From: CAZOOA01 sp964581355
GTDB taxonomy: Bacteria; Bacillota; Dethiobacteria; DTU022; UBA8154
Assembly: GCA_964581355.1 (NCBI GenBank)
Contig: CAZOOA010000007.1
Location: 17,598 to 81,597 of the forward strand
Length of the DNA stretch: 64,000 nt
Direction of reading: 5' to 3'
The notes below the pieces were generated by a model. The model was not told where the DNA came from, searched no databases, and worked only from the letters and a program-made list of their open reading frames with translations. The translations under genes and the position numbers were made by a program. Positions 18,171-26,703 of this stretch are shown piece after piece; the stretch's first letter is position 1, and each line of letters opens with the position of its first letter.

Positions 18171-19037
18171 TTAACTGCCTATTTCCGGTCCCCAGAGCTT
18201 ACTCCCCGGCACCTTGGGGATTACACGGTATTGGCTCCATTCGCTCATTGAAGCAGTAGGGGTTATTGAAACTTGCTCACAAATAAAATACGTTCCCGGT
18301 TCGATTAAAACTGAAGAGCATGTGCTGCCTACCGGTCCTAAAAACTGCACCCAAACTCCCTGGGAACCGGCCGGTTGCAAGTACAAACCGGCATCTTCAC
18401 CGGAAAGGATAACCGACCCTCTAAATATCAGGGTCTCAGCACGCAACTCCACTAAAGCTCCCTCTACCACAACAGAAGGGTCCCCTTCAAAAAAAATGGA
18501 TTTGGCTGAAAAAAGGTAAGGGCTTTCATCTTGCGGAGCAAAAACTGTATTACCGCAGAATGAAGAACGAATAAAAACATCGCTGTCATTTTGCTCCACC
18601 GCATCGACAGATAATACCCCACTTTCCTGATCAAACCAGCCCAAATCTGCACCACTAAATGCTTGCCCCGGTGTTGGCAGCACCGTTTGAAACTGCAAAA
18701 ACAGTCTTTCCCGGGCTTTATGGCCGGTCCCGGAAGAACTTATTTTTACCCAGTTACCGCCACCCATCCCCGATAAATTTTCTACAGATACTTCAATATC
18801 ACCCTGTTCTAAAGCAAAAGAAAAGCTTCCCCGATATTCAGGATCTTGCTGCATTATCCCCAGGGCCATATCTATACCTGATACAGCGCAGTAATAAGCG
18901 GTGAGATTGTCTTCCTGGTTTACAGCAATTTGCCAGTCATTGAACACAAAAGTTAACAAAGCACCCCCGAGAAGAAACAAAAGACTTAATAATATGATCA
19001 CTGTAACAAGGATTGAGCCGTTTTGCTCTCGAAACAA
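18171..19037 (-). CDS. PilX-like type IV pilus assembly protein
   Basis: 288 residues. The N-terminus EQNGSILVTVIILLSLLFLLGGALL is the helix of PilX/GspK-like minor pilins, followed by a beta-rich domain with repeats of 'E-G-A-L-V-E-L' type near 190-230. The listed TTG has no ribosome site at proper distance; AAAGGAGG lies 8 nt before an in-frame CTG at 19052, which could be the true start. Lies within the pilin cluster between two prepilin genes. Confidence 0.7.
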   Translation of the reverse strand: MFREQNGSILVTVIILLSLLFLLGGALLTFVFNDWQIAVNQEDNLTAYYCAVSGIDMALGIMQQDPEYRGSFSFALEQGDIEVSVENLSGMGGGNWVKISSSGTGHKARERLFLQFQTVLPTPGQAFSGADLGWFDQESGVLSVDAVEQNDSDVFIRSSFCGNTVFAPQDESPYLFSAKSIFFEGDPSVVVEGALVELRAETLIFRGSVILSGEDAGLYLQPAGSQGVWVQFLGPVGSTCSSVLIEPGTYFICEQVSITPTASMSEWSQYRVIPKVPGSKLWGPEIGS

Positions 19038-19082
19038 TATTGCCCGGGCCAGGAATGTTTCCTCCTTTTTCGATGATTTCAG

Positions 19083-19547
19083 TTACAAATTTTTTAGCTG
19101 CACAGATGACTGCAGGGAAAAAGTGGCGTTGCCGTCATCTCCCAGAATAAAAAAATACAACACCTGACTTTCTTCACAAAACGAAAAATCCAGTTCTTTA
19201 ATGTGATAAGCGATCTTATTTTCCACGAAATTAATCTGAATGACAATTTCATCTCTTTTATGCGTAATCATATACCGTTTATTGTCCCTGGGATTGGAGT
19301 AGCGCACTGTAGACCGGTTGACCTGCTTCAGTCCATCTGCATACCTAATTTCTCGAAAGATCATATCTGCGGCGATTCTAACATTTTGCTGTAAATCAAT
19401 TTTCTGGTTTCCTTTTTCAAAAGCTCGCAAGCCAAAGGAGTAAATTGAAAATACTGTCATAAGAACCATGCCCATCAATGTCGCTGCAACCAGCAGTTCT
19501 ATAAGGGTGAATCCATGCTCCGCTTTATAGTTGCCGTAAACATGCAT
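19083..19547 (-). CDS. GspJ/PilW-type prepilin
   Basis: 154 residues. Type IV prepilin signal HGFTLIELLVAATLMGMVL after a 11-residue leader, then a GspJ/PilW-like body (LQQNVRIAADMIFREIRYADG). Minor pilin for the pilus tip or a pseudopilus. Its ATG shares one base with the stop of the preceding prepilin gene, so the two are translationally coupled. Confidence 0.85.
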   Translation of the reverse strand: MHVYGNYKAEHGFTLIELLVAATLMGMVLMTVFSIYSFGLRAFEKGNQKIDLQQNVRIAADMIFREIRYADGLKQVNRSTVRYSNPRDNKRYMITHKRDEIVIQINFVENKIAYHIKELDFSFCEESQVLYFFILGDDGNATFSLQSSVQLKNL

Positions 19548-20005
19548 TATCGTTTGCCCCTCAAGTAAGAAGTAAGCACTGCCGATCCCTGGCCAGCACC
19601 AGTGTAAACTGTCTCTACAGTTATTTTAAATGTTGGGATGGAATAGCCCGCAGCCTGCACTTCGACACATTCAATTTGAAAAGAACGCTCCATCTGCTCA
19701 AAGCCCGGCACTTTTTCTTTGCAAGACTGCACCGTTCCACCAGGACAGGAAAAGTTTTGATCAATATGCTTTGCTTCATCCAGGATCTGCTCATAAGTCA
19801 TCGCTGAAAACTGTTCCATTTTTTCCTGGGTCAGGCCTAGGGCCTGGCTTTTCTGGCCTGCATTGATGCCGAAAGTAAAACTGTTCCCCAGTAAAGACAA
19901 CAAGGAAACCCCCAATACACCTAAAACTGCCATTGCCAGAACAACTTCAACCAGAGAAAACCCCTGCTGTCCACCAGGAAATTTCAAAAAATATTTTTTG
20001 CTCAT
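19547..20005 (-). CDS. GspI/PilV-type prepilin
   Basis: 152 residues. Prepilin signal QGFSLVEVVLAMAVLGVLG near residue 15, body with GLTQEKMEQ, typical of the PilV/GspI group, and two Cys (SCPGG, SCKEK) that could form a disulfide. First pilin gene after pilC; a 38-nt hairpin repeat lies in the 90-bp gap between them. Confidence 0.85.
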   Translation of the reverse strand: MSKKYFLKFPGGQQGFSLVEVVLAMAVLGVLGVSLLSLLGNSFTFGINAGQKSQALGLTQEKMEQFSAMTYEQILDEAKHIDQNFSCPGGTVQSCKEKVPGFEQMERSFQIECVEVQAAGYSIPTFKITVETVYTGAGQGSAVLTSYLRGKR

Positions 20006-20030
20006 TTTTGAACCTCGCCAGGCAAAAATA

Positions 20031-20068
20031 GTATGAAAAACCGAGTCTTGGCGCTGTCGTCCGGGCGA
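20031..20068. repeat. 38-nt hairpin repeat R1, copy 1 (inverted)
   Basis: Between pilC and the GspI-type gene. The sequence matches, in opposite orientation, 21486-21523 and 21799-21836: ATGAAAAACCG, a variable 4-6 nt, GGCGCTGTCGTCC, then a GTCGTCCGGGCGAC self-complementary end. In the pilin transcript it would form a small hairpin downstream of pilC. Confidence 0.65.
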
Positions 20069-20095
20069 CCAACCTGCATAAATAACTGCCAGGGT

Positions 20096-21238
20096 TTAAT
20101 AAAGAGTAAATAACTGCAGCATGGGGAGAAAAATGGCCATCACCACGCTCCCCACTATTAAGGCCATAAAAAGGACAAATGCAGGTTCCAGGATGGAGCC
20201 CAAACGCGCCAGGAAGTAATCCAGTTCCTGTTCATAAAAAGCAGCACTACGTTCAAACATCTTATCCAGGGTGCCAGTCTGTTCTCCTGTATTCACCAGG
20301 CCAAGGGCCATGGGAGGAAAAAATCCCGTCCTTTTTAGGGCCTCTGTCACAGTAAGACCTTGGATGATATTCAACCTGGCCTCCTGGATCCGGTCCTCAA
20401 ATACTATGCTTCCCGTCACCTTGCCAGCAAGTTCCAGGGACAGGATGATATCAATTCCACTTCCCAGCATGGTACTCAAGGTGCGGCAAAACCTGGCCAC
20501 CAAAAGTTTGCGCACAAAAGTCTTATATATAGGGATTAACAGGGAGACTCGATCTTTGACCTGGAGACCCTTCTCCGTTTTTATTAGCCTGGAAAACAGG
20601 ATGAATAAAAAAAACAAGCTGCCAATAATTAGAAGCCCGTAGTTATTCAATGCATTACCGCCAGAAAGAATTATCCTGGTAATCAACGGTAATTCAGCCC
20701 CCAAGCTTTGAAAAACACCTTGAAAAGTAGGGATAACAAACATAAACAAGAAAAAGACCACCAGGAACAAAACAACGGCAATAAACTTGGGATAAGCTGT
20801 TGCCGAGCGAACTTTTTGCTCCAATTCATCTTGCTTTTCAAAATGATGGGTCAACCGCTGTAATGCAATATCCAGGCGGCCGCTGTTTTCACCGGCATTG
20901 ATCATGCTAACCAGAATTGGGGGAAAAGAACTGCCCTGGATGCTAAACGATTGTGTGAGTGAAAAGCCTTTTTCAACCTGGATAGCAACATTTTCTAACT
21001 GTTGTTTAAGCCTTAGATTGTCAGCCTCATGGGCTAAAACCCGCAAGCTCCCAATTACTGGCAATCCCGCCTCCATCATGGCGGCAAATTTTGCCGTTAA
21101 AGCCATTAATTCACTCGACTTAAAAGAAGGCCGTAAAAAAGAAAAAGATACCGGTATATTTAAAGTGTTTTTTAAATACTCTACATACCGGACTTTCCAT
21201 TGACTAACATTTTGCTCATTTTCCGGAAATTCAGCCAC
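20096..21238 (-). CDS. pilC: Type IV pilus/type II secretion inner-membrane platform protein PilC/GspF
   Basis: 380 residues with two GspF domains (about 45-170 and 250-370) and three membrane helices (near 150, 205 and 355). Repeated pattern FAAMMEAGLPVIGSLRVLA and FCRTLSTMLGSGIDIILSLE is diagnostic. It connects the ATPase to pilin assembly. GTG start after AAGGGG. Separated from pilB by about 600 bp holding repeat copy B, so the cluster may no longer be one transcript. Confidence 0.93.
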   Translation of the reverse strand: MAEFPENEQNVSQWKVRYVEYLKNTLNIPVSFSFLRPSFKSSELMALTAKFAAMMEAGLPVIGSLRVLAHEADNLRLKQQLENVAIQVEKGFSLTQSFSIQGSSFPPILVSMINAGENSGRLDIALQRLTHHFEKQDELEQKVRSATAYPKFIAVVLFLVVFFLFMFVIPTFQGVFQSLGAELPLITRIILSGGNALNNYGLLIIGSLFFLFILFSRLIKTEKGLQVKDRVSLLIPIYKTFVRKLLVARFCRTLSTMLGSGIDIILSLELAGKVTGSIVFEDRIQEARLNIIQGLTVTEALKRTGFFPPMALGLVNTGEQTGTLDKMFERSAAFYEQELDYFLARLGSILEPAFVLFMALIVGSVVMAIFLPMLQLFTLY

Positions 21239-21485
21239 TGTAGCACCCCTTGAACATTAAAGAAAGTATTAATTACCTGTAATCATTAAAAATAGCTTGT
21301 ACTTATATTAGTATCTTGTAGGAAAATGAATGATTTGTATCTAACTATTTTCCACCTCCATAACCTGAATTACCTCCAAGCATCGCTTGAATATAGATTA
21401 ACATTATATTCTCCATATTGTATAATATTTCCTTCCTGAAAACACATTTTTTTGCACCGCACCCCTTGGACCCGGGGAGAAGGCA

Positions 21486-21523
21486 TCGTCTGGACGACAG
21501 TACCTATACACGGTTTTTCATCC
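21486..21523. repeat. 38-nt hairpin repeat R1, copy 2
   Basis: Left boundary unit of repeat B; begins TCGTCTGGACGACAG and ends ACGGTTTTTCATCC. The last 11 bases are complementary to GGATGAAAAACC at 21556-21567, giving a larger hairpin. Confidence 0.6.
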
Positions 21524-21798
21524 TAACCGCCACAGCCCATCCAGGCCACAACAGGGGATGAAAAACCTTGCTTGCGTCCGAAGTTCTGGTTTTCATCTCC
21601 CCGCCTCCCAACCGGGGAGATGGCGCATTCATCCGGCGACGTTGGTCTCTGTGGCCAAAGACGCTTGGTGACCGAAGGTTTTCGGGCGGTCCGGCCGACA
21701 GGACATCGGCCGCCGGGAGCAACCCGGATGGGAGTTAAACCGGGGAGGCCGCCCGAGGACCCCGAGGGAACCTTAGTTTCTTCCACAGAGTTACCCAG

Positions 21799-21836
21799 TC
21801 GTCCGGATGACAGCGCCAAGACACGGTTTTCCATTC
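21799..21836. repeat. 38-nt hairpin repeat R1, copy 3
   Basis: Right boundary unit of repeat B; begins TCGTCCGGATGACAG and ends ACGGTTTTCCATTC, touching the pilB stop codon at 21836-21838. About 29 of 38 positions agree with copy 2 and about 32 with inverted copy 1, by eye. Confidence 0.6.
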
Positions 21837-23116
21837 TATAAGGTGGAATAAGCCACCCTTACTACTTCATCCAAAGTGGTGAGGCCCATTTTGCATTTTT
21901 CAATACCATCATGAATTAAAGGCGTCATTCCTTGGGAGATTGCTTTCGCTTTAAGCTCAGTGGTGTTTACTGCATTTTTGATCAGGTTTCGAAGCTCAGT
22001 GTCAACGGCCATAACTTCATGGATGGCAGTTCGGCCTTTAAAACCTGTACCACTGCAGTTTTCACATCCGGATCCTCGATAAAGGCAGTCTGGCTTTTGT
22101 TCAAAATGGAGTTTGCTTAATAGATTATACTCATCTTTTGTCGGAGAATAGGCCTGGCGGCAATGGGGGCAGATGATTCTTACCAGGCGCTGGGAGATAA
22201 TTCCTACTAAAGATGATGTCAATAAAAATGACTGGACACCCATATCCAGCAGGCGGGTTATTGACCTGGCAGCGTCACCTGTATGCAGAGTCGAAAAAAC
22301 CATTTGACCGGTTAACCCGGCCCGGGTGACAATCTCTGCTGTCTCGCTGTCCCGGATCTCTCCGACCATGATAATATCTGGATCTTGCCTTAATACAGTT
22401 CGCAGTGTACTGGCAAAAGTCAACCCAATTTTTGTGTTTACCTGCACCTGGTTGATTCCCTCCAGGCGATACTCCACTGGATTTTCCACTGAAACGATAT
22501 TTTTTTCCCGTTTATTCAGGTACTGCAGGGTGGAATATAGTGTAGTTGTTTTTCCGCACCCGGTTGGCCCGGCAACGAGGATCATGCCATGCGAACTATC
22601 CAAAAAATGATAATACCGCTGCAAATTCATTGGGCTAAAACCCAACTCTTCAATGGGACGGATAACTTTCTCGGGGCTCAACAAACGTAGTACAATTTTT
22701 TCGCCATGGATGATCGGAAGGGTGGAGGCACGAATATGGATCATGTTTCCTTCAATTTCCAGGTACATGCTGCCATCTTGGGGCAGTCTTCTTTCTGCTA
22801 TATCCATACCTGCCAGCAATTTCACCCGGGAAATGATCTGGGACATAATCTCTTGGGGAAATGGGGGATAATCCCTTAAGGCACCGTCAATGCGCAAACG
22901 CACTAAAAGATTGTTTTCCCGGGGTTCCAAATGTATATCACTGGCGTCTTTTTTTACACCGTCATAAATCAAGGCATTGACAGATTGAATGGCTGACTCT
23001 TCAAAACTGTTGCTTAGCCTGTCGTAAGGTGAATCTACATTTACAGCCTCATTCCTGGTCTCCTCTAGTTCAAAGACAGTTGTTGTATTGTTTTTTTTGC
23101 GTTTCAATAGATGCAT
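21836..23116 (-). CDS. pilB: Type IV pilus/type II secretion assembly ATPase PilB/GspE
   Basis: 426 residues, shorter than usual because the N-terminal GspE_N/N1 domain is missing. Present are the N2 domain (ASDIHLEPRENNLLVRLRIDG), Walker A GPTGCGKTTT near 183, the Walker B region IIMVGEIRDSETAEI near 252, and the four-Cys zinc site CPHC…CENC. Hexameric motor for pilin extension. Followed by repeat B and pilC. No PilT-type retraction ATPase, major pilin or prepilin peptidase is in the window. Confidence 0.92.
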   Translation of the reverse strand: MHLLKRKKNNTTTVFELEETRNEAVNVDSPYDRLSNSFEESAIQSVNALIYDGVKKDASDIHLEPRENNLLVRLRIDGALRDYPPFPQEIMSQIISRVKLLAGMDIAERRLPQDGSMYLEIEGNMIHIRASTLPIIHGEKIVLRLLSPEKVIRPIEELGFSPMNLQRYYHFLDSSHGMILVAGPTGCGKTTTLYSTLQYLNKREKNIVSVENPVEYRLEGINQVQVNTKIGLTFASTLRTVLRQDPDIIMVGEIRDSETAEIVTRAGLTGQMVFSTLHTGDAARSITRLLDMGVQSFLLTSSLVGIISQRLVRIICPHCRQAYSPTKDEYNLLSKLHFEQKPDCLYRGSGCENCSGTGFKGRTAIHEVMAVDTELRNLIKNAVNTTELKAKAISQGMTPLIHDGIEKCKMGLTTLDEVVRVAYSTL

Positions 23117-23169
23117 ACTCCTATGTAAAATTATTTTAATAACGATGTATGGTTTGATTCCAAATACAC

Positions 23170-24027
23170 TTAATCCAAATTATTTTTAAGAGCTTTTTTC
23201 ATGGCAAAGACAGGAGCATCTTGACTTGTAAATAGTTCAAAAGCTTTCACTCCCTGACCCAGGAGCATATCAAGGCCATTAATGCCTACTGCGCCACTTT
23301 CCCGGGCCCAGTCCATAAAAGGGGTAATCATTGGATTATAACGCAAATCTATGGCATGACAGCCAGGCAGTAAATTTTGTTTCGGAAGATAGTCTAACTC
23401 ATAAGGGTCACTACTTAAGGCATTAATAATCATGGTTGAATGATGAAAGTGTGTTCTAAGCACCTCCTTTTCCAGGGGAATAGCCAGGGCCTGTCCCCAG
23501 GACAAATAATTCAGTTCTACCAGCTGCTCAATTAGTTTTTCTGCCTTTTGAACAGTCCTGTTAGCAATTACCAGGCGTTCCAGTCGAAATCCGGCCAAAG
23601 ACAATGCTGCTGCCTTGGCAGCTCCACCTGCACCTAAAAGAACAACATGTTCCTTTTCGTGCTTTTTTTGCACGTTGTTTTGTACAAGAAAAGAAAACCC
23701 CGCCACATCAGTGTTGTAACCTAACAGCCTATTATTTTCATTACGGATTGTATTAACCGCACCGAGCAAAGCTGCCTCCTCGGACAATTCATACAACAAA
23801 GAAATAATATTTTCTTTATGTGGAGCGGTGACATTTACCCCTGATATTCCCAGGGACAGGATTGCCTGGACTGCAGAAGTAAGCTTTTCGGGTGCAACTT
23901 TAAAAGGGAGGTAGCAACCGTTAAAACCTATAGCCTGAAAGCCGGCGTTTTGCATTGCAGGGGATAAGGAATGCACAACCGGATCTCCGAAAAGGCCAAA
24001 AACTCTCGTCCTTCCATCCAATTTCAA
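23170..24027 (-). CDS. aroE: Shikimate dehydrogenase
   Basis: 285 residues. Substrate site GDPVVHSLSPAMQNAGF, catalytic Lys in NVTAPHKE, and NADP-binding LLGAGGAAKAAAL near 126, then NRTVQKAE. Reduces 3-dehydroshikimate. TTG start with AAGGGG 8 nt before. Lies next to yqeG; aroK and aroQ are about 6 kb further along the same strand. Confidence 0.95.
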   Translation of the reverse strand: MKLDGRTRVFGLFGDPVVHSLSPAMQNAGFQAIGFNGCYLPFKVAPEKLTSAVQAILSLGISGVNVTAPHKENIISLLYELSEEAALLGAVNTIRNENNRLLGYNTDVAGFSFLVQNNVQKKHEKEHVVLLGAGGAAKAAALSLAGFRLERLVIANRTVQKAEKLIEQLVELNYLSWGQALAIPLEKEVLRTHFHHSTMIINALSSDPYELDYLPKQNLLPGCHAIDLRYNPMITPFMDWARESGAVGINGLDMLLGQGVKAFELFTSQDAPVFAMKKALKNNLD

Positions 24028-24075
24028 ATAAATTTCCCCTTTCTTCCAGGCTTCAGAGTTTAACCTTTTGCCAGG

Positions 24076-24582
24076 TCATTTTATATGCCCTTTTTTGCGC
24101 AGTCCAAAAAGGACAGCTTTTTCCACTTGGCGGACACAACGGGTCCCGATAAACTCTCTTTTCGTCAATGGCGTTACCAGGATGGTTTGCAAACCCAGCC
24201 TGTTGCCCCCCAGCACATCTGTAAAGACTTGGTCGCCAACCACAACGGCCTCTGAAGGCTCAAGTTCCATAATCTCCAAAGCTTTTCTGAAAGCTTTGCG
24301 TCTTGGTTTAACAGCTTTCCAGACAGCAGGTACATCAAACTGCTCTGAGATTCCTTCTCCTCGTTTTAAATTGTTATTGGAAACAATGCAAACCTTAAAA
24401 CCTTCCTGCTTGGCCTCACTTATCCACTCAAAGACCTCGGGCAAGACAGTATGATCATTCCAGGGCACCAAGGTATTATCCAGATCAGTAATAATGCCTT
24501 TGATCCCTTGGGTCTTTAATGCTTTTAAGTTAATTTGGTGAATATCTTCAACCACTTGTGTGGGACATAAAATTGTCCACAT
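24076..24582 (-). CDS. YqeG family HAD phosphatase
   Basis: 168 residues with HAD motifs: DLDNTLVPWND near residue 36, a Ser/Thr region CIVSNNN near 75, and GDQVFTDVLGGNRLG near 118. Family IIIA phosphatases of the YqeG type, often beside aroE in Firmicutes; substrate uncertain (phosphatidylglycerophosphate phosphatase has been suggested for relatives). ATG follows GGAGGT. Confidence 0.88.
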   Translation of the reverse strand: MWTILCPTQVVEDIHQINLKALKTQGIKGIITDLDNTLVPWNDHTVLPEVFEWISEAKQEGFKVCIVSNNNLKRGEGISEQFDVPAVWKAVKPRRKAFRKALEIMELEPSEAVVVGDQVFTDVLGGNRLGLQTILVTPLTKREFIGTRCVRQVEKAVLFGLRKKGHIK

Positions 24583-24664
24583 ACGAAACCTCCTTAATGA
24601 TCCAGGAATAATATAACACAGCAGGGAATAATAGTTCCAAAATTATGTTACACATCTCAATTTC

Positions 24665-25444
24665 TTATTCCACAGCTGTATAAACAAACTGCTGAATAGA
24701 GCCGAAGTAAATTTCCATCCCTATCAGCATTAAATTATTATGATCCCCTCCAGGAACAATAACAATTTTTTTATTTGCAGACCCCAGGTGCTGATATAAT
24801 TCTTCCGCCTGCCAAAGGGGTACCAGGTTATCTAAACCACCATGGATAATTAATGCAGGAACCTGGATGCTCTCTGCTTTTTCTATGCACTCTTTTTCCA
24901 AATCCATTAAATCAACATCTACAAAAGGGAGACCCAGGTGATCAATAATTTTTGTTACACATGTAAAGCCGCTTTCTATGATCATACCTTCAAAGGAATC
25001 AGGGTACCTGCTGCATAACTCCAGGACAGAAACACTGCCCAGGGAGCGCCCCATCAGCCATATTTCCTTTTGAAAACCTTGGTCAATAATCTTTTGCTCA
25101 ATGGCTCTAAAAAGCGTATGGGCATCTTCAACCAGGTTTGCGAAAGTAGGGATTCCATCACTGGCTCCATAACCACGGTAGTCCGCAACCACAAGGTTTA
25201 TTCCCCTGCGGTGATAAAAAGGCGCAATTTCATCATAGTCACTTACTACTTCCCCATTTCCATGGAACAATAAAATCCAGGGCCAGGCTTGGTTGCCGAT
25301 ATGAAAACGGCAGGCTATGGAAACATCTTCATCAACGGTTACAAAAAAATCGAAAGCGTTTTCCGGCGGTTGTTTAACATGTTCACGGGGATAAAACATG
25401 TATTTGATTAGCGATGGCTGGTCCACCAGATGATAACGTGACAC
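24665..25444 (-). CDS. Alpha/beta hydrolase
   Basis: 259 residues. The fold is shown by LLFHGNGEVVSDYDE (oxyanion region), the nucleophile elbow GRSLGSVS, an Asp in IIHGGLDNLVPL and His in PGGDHNNLM. The GTG at 25444 is chosen because AAGGAG lies 7 nt upstream; the longer frame runs through a terminator hairpin at 25581-25607. Substrate unknown; the family includes esterases and FrsA/YsgA-like cytosolic hydrolases. Confidence 0.82.
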   Translation of the reverse strand: MSRYHLVDQPSLIKYMFYPREHVKQPPENAFDFFVTVDEDVSIACRFHIGNQAWPWILLFHGNGEVVSDYDEIAPFYHRRGINLVVADYRGYGASDGIPTFANLVEDAHTLFRAIEQKIIDQGFQKEIWLMGRSLGSVSVLELCSRYPDSFEGMIIESGFTCVTKIIDHLGLPFVDVDLMDLEKECIEKAESIQVPALIIHGGLDNLVPLWQAEELYQHLGSANKKIVIVPGGDHNNLMLIGMEIYFGSIQQFVYTAVE

Positions 25445-25580
25445 TTTTTTTCTCCTTCCTTTTAGCGACAAAAACACATTTATATTTTCTTTACACAATC
25501 GTATACTCCATATTATAGCAAAAAAAGCAAAACTGCAAATGCTGTGGACTCGATTTGTGCGCTTTCCCGGGCAATAATTA

Positions 25581-25607
25581 AATAAACCCGCCACAGGCGG
25601 GTTTATT
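25581..25607 (-). terminator. Terminator after the small Cys-rich ORF
   Basis: A perfect 12-bp inverted repeat AATAAACCCGCC / GGCGGGTTTATT with a 3-nt loop, followed on the minus strand by TTTAATTATT-like sequence. It starts 2 nt after the stop of the 25609-25809 ORF, supporting that ORF as a transcribed gene. Confidence 0.8.
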
Positions 25608-25608
25608 A

Positions 25609-25809
25609 TCACTGCTCCTGTTGTATGAAAAGGGAGCATGAAGTGCAGTCTTCGGGAGCCAAGGAATCGTTTAACCTGCAGCTTACACAAGAACGGCTTT
25701 TAAACTCTTGGACGCCAGAACTATCAAGAGGGGGTTCCCAACTGCTACACCCCGAACTATCAGTACAGCGGGGGCACAGGCAGGTATCACCCGAACGGAA
25801 AACATGCAA
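25609..25809 (-). CDS. Small cysteine-rich protein, possible zinc-binding
   Basis: 66 residues that I cannot place in a family. Eight Cys lie as CLCPRC (residues 11-16), one Cys near 22, CVSC near 42 and CTSC near 56, suggesting a zinc ribbon. GGGAGGT lies 8 nt before the TTG start, and a perfect terminator hairpin follows the stop immediately. It lies downstream of sigK on the same strand, so a sporulation link is possible but unproven. An alternative 37-codon ATG frame inside has poorer signals. Confidence 0.6.
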   Translation of the reverse strand: MHVFRSGDTCLCPRCTDSSGCSSWEPPLDSSGVQEFKSRSCVSCRLNDSLAPEDCTSCSLFIQQEQ

Positions 25810-25992
25810 CAGAAATGACCTCCCAACTATTTTTTATCACTCAGGGTTAAACTCTAATGGTTTAGCTTTTCTCTTATAGTTTAGTTTTTCTTTTAGATGC
25901 GTAAACTATGAATCCTTTTTTTGTCATTTATTTCAAACCGTACTTGAAAGCTCTGCAATACAATTGCTTGTCCATTAGGCAATGAATGGAGT

Positions 25993-26703
25993 CTATTTAA
26001 TTCCGCTGGCTTCTTCATGACTAAACTCTTCTGCAATTTTATTTAACACTTTTTTTTCAATTCGCGATACATAAGACCTGGATATTCCCAAGTCCTGGGC
26101 CACCTCTCGCTGAGTGTACTGTTTCTTCCCACCCAGTCCATAACGCATTAAGATGACTTTTTTTTCCCGGTAATTCAACTTTCTTATGATCCGCTTTAGT
26201 TTTTCATCCAGCAAGATCATTTCAACCCGATCCAGCACTTCGTTGGGCTCACTTCCCAGAACATCCAAAAGGCAGATTTCATTTCCGTCACGATCAATCC
26301 CTATGGGGTCCTGCAAAAAAGTTTCCTGCTTGCTTTTCTTGTTGGATCTAATATGCATCAGGATCTCATTTTCAACACATTTGGCAGCATACGTAGCCAA
26401 ACGGGCGCCCCGGGAAGAATTAAAGGTATTGATCGCTTTAATTAAACCAATGGTTCCAATAGAAATAAGATCTTCACGATCTTCCTGGTTATTTTCAAAC
26501 TTCTTTACTACATGGGCAACCAGCCGCAAGTTGTGTTCAATAAGAATTCTCCTGGCCTCTTCATCCCCTTCGCTTAACCTTTGTAAACATTTCCTTTCCT
26601 CTTCAGGGGGAAGAGGTCTGGGGAATGAATCGCTGGCAATATATGACACCAGCAAGATAATTCCCCGTAGGGCCAAAGCCAGTGAGGCTAAAAAAGAAAA
26701 CAT
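25993..26703 (-). CDS. sigK: RNA polymerase sporulation sigma factor SigK
   Basis: 236 residues. Region 2 is HNLRLVAHVVKKFENNQEDREDLISIGTIGLIKAI in sequence type (about 55-90), region 4 has REVAQDLGISRSYVSRIEKK. The hydrophobic N-terminus with VSYIASDSFPRPL matches the pro-sequence removed at sporulation in SigK. The gene is intact, with no skin element. I choose the ATG at 26703, 6 nt after GGGAGG; an upstream in-frame ATG at 26751 has no ribosome site. The ribosome site can pair with the leader (see hairpin entry). Confidence 0.95.
   Translation of the reverse strand: MFSFLASLALALRGIILLVSYIASDSFPRPLPPEEERKCLQRLSEGDEEARRILIEHNLRLVAHVVKKFENNQEDREDLISIGTIGLIKAINTFNSSRGARLATYAAKCVENEILMHIRSNKKSKQETFLQDPIGIDRDGNEICLLDVLGSEPNEVLDRVEMILLDEKLKRIIRKLNYREKKVILMRYGLGGKKQYTQREVAQDLGISRSYVSRIEKKVLNKIAEEFSHEEASGIK

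Larger units (their letters stand above)
21486..21836. repeat. GC-rich structured repeat, copy B, flanked by R1 direct repeats
   Basis: The 157-nt core (21545-21701) is shared with 8329-8485. Hairpins visible include CTCCCCG/CGGGGAG and CCGAA/TTCGG; in copy A the latter keeps pairing through a G-C to G-U change. On each side is a 38-nt R1 unit (21486-21523 and 21799-21836) in direct orientation, and the right one ends on the pilB stop codon. The remaining gap towards pilC (21239-21485) shows no gene. Frames on both strands across the element are regarded as spurious. Confidence 0.65.

Noticed and set aside
21572..21841. 89-codon plus-strand frame across repeat B
   Set aside because: It lies wholly in the structured repeat, has no ribosome site, and the frame in copy A is interrupted.
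24665..25690. 341-residue hydrolase with N-terminal extension
   Set aside because: The extension would read through a perfect terminator hairpin and has no ribosome site; GTG 25444 does.
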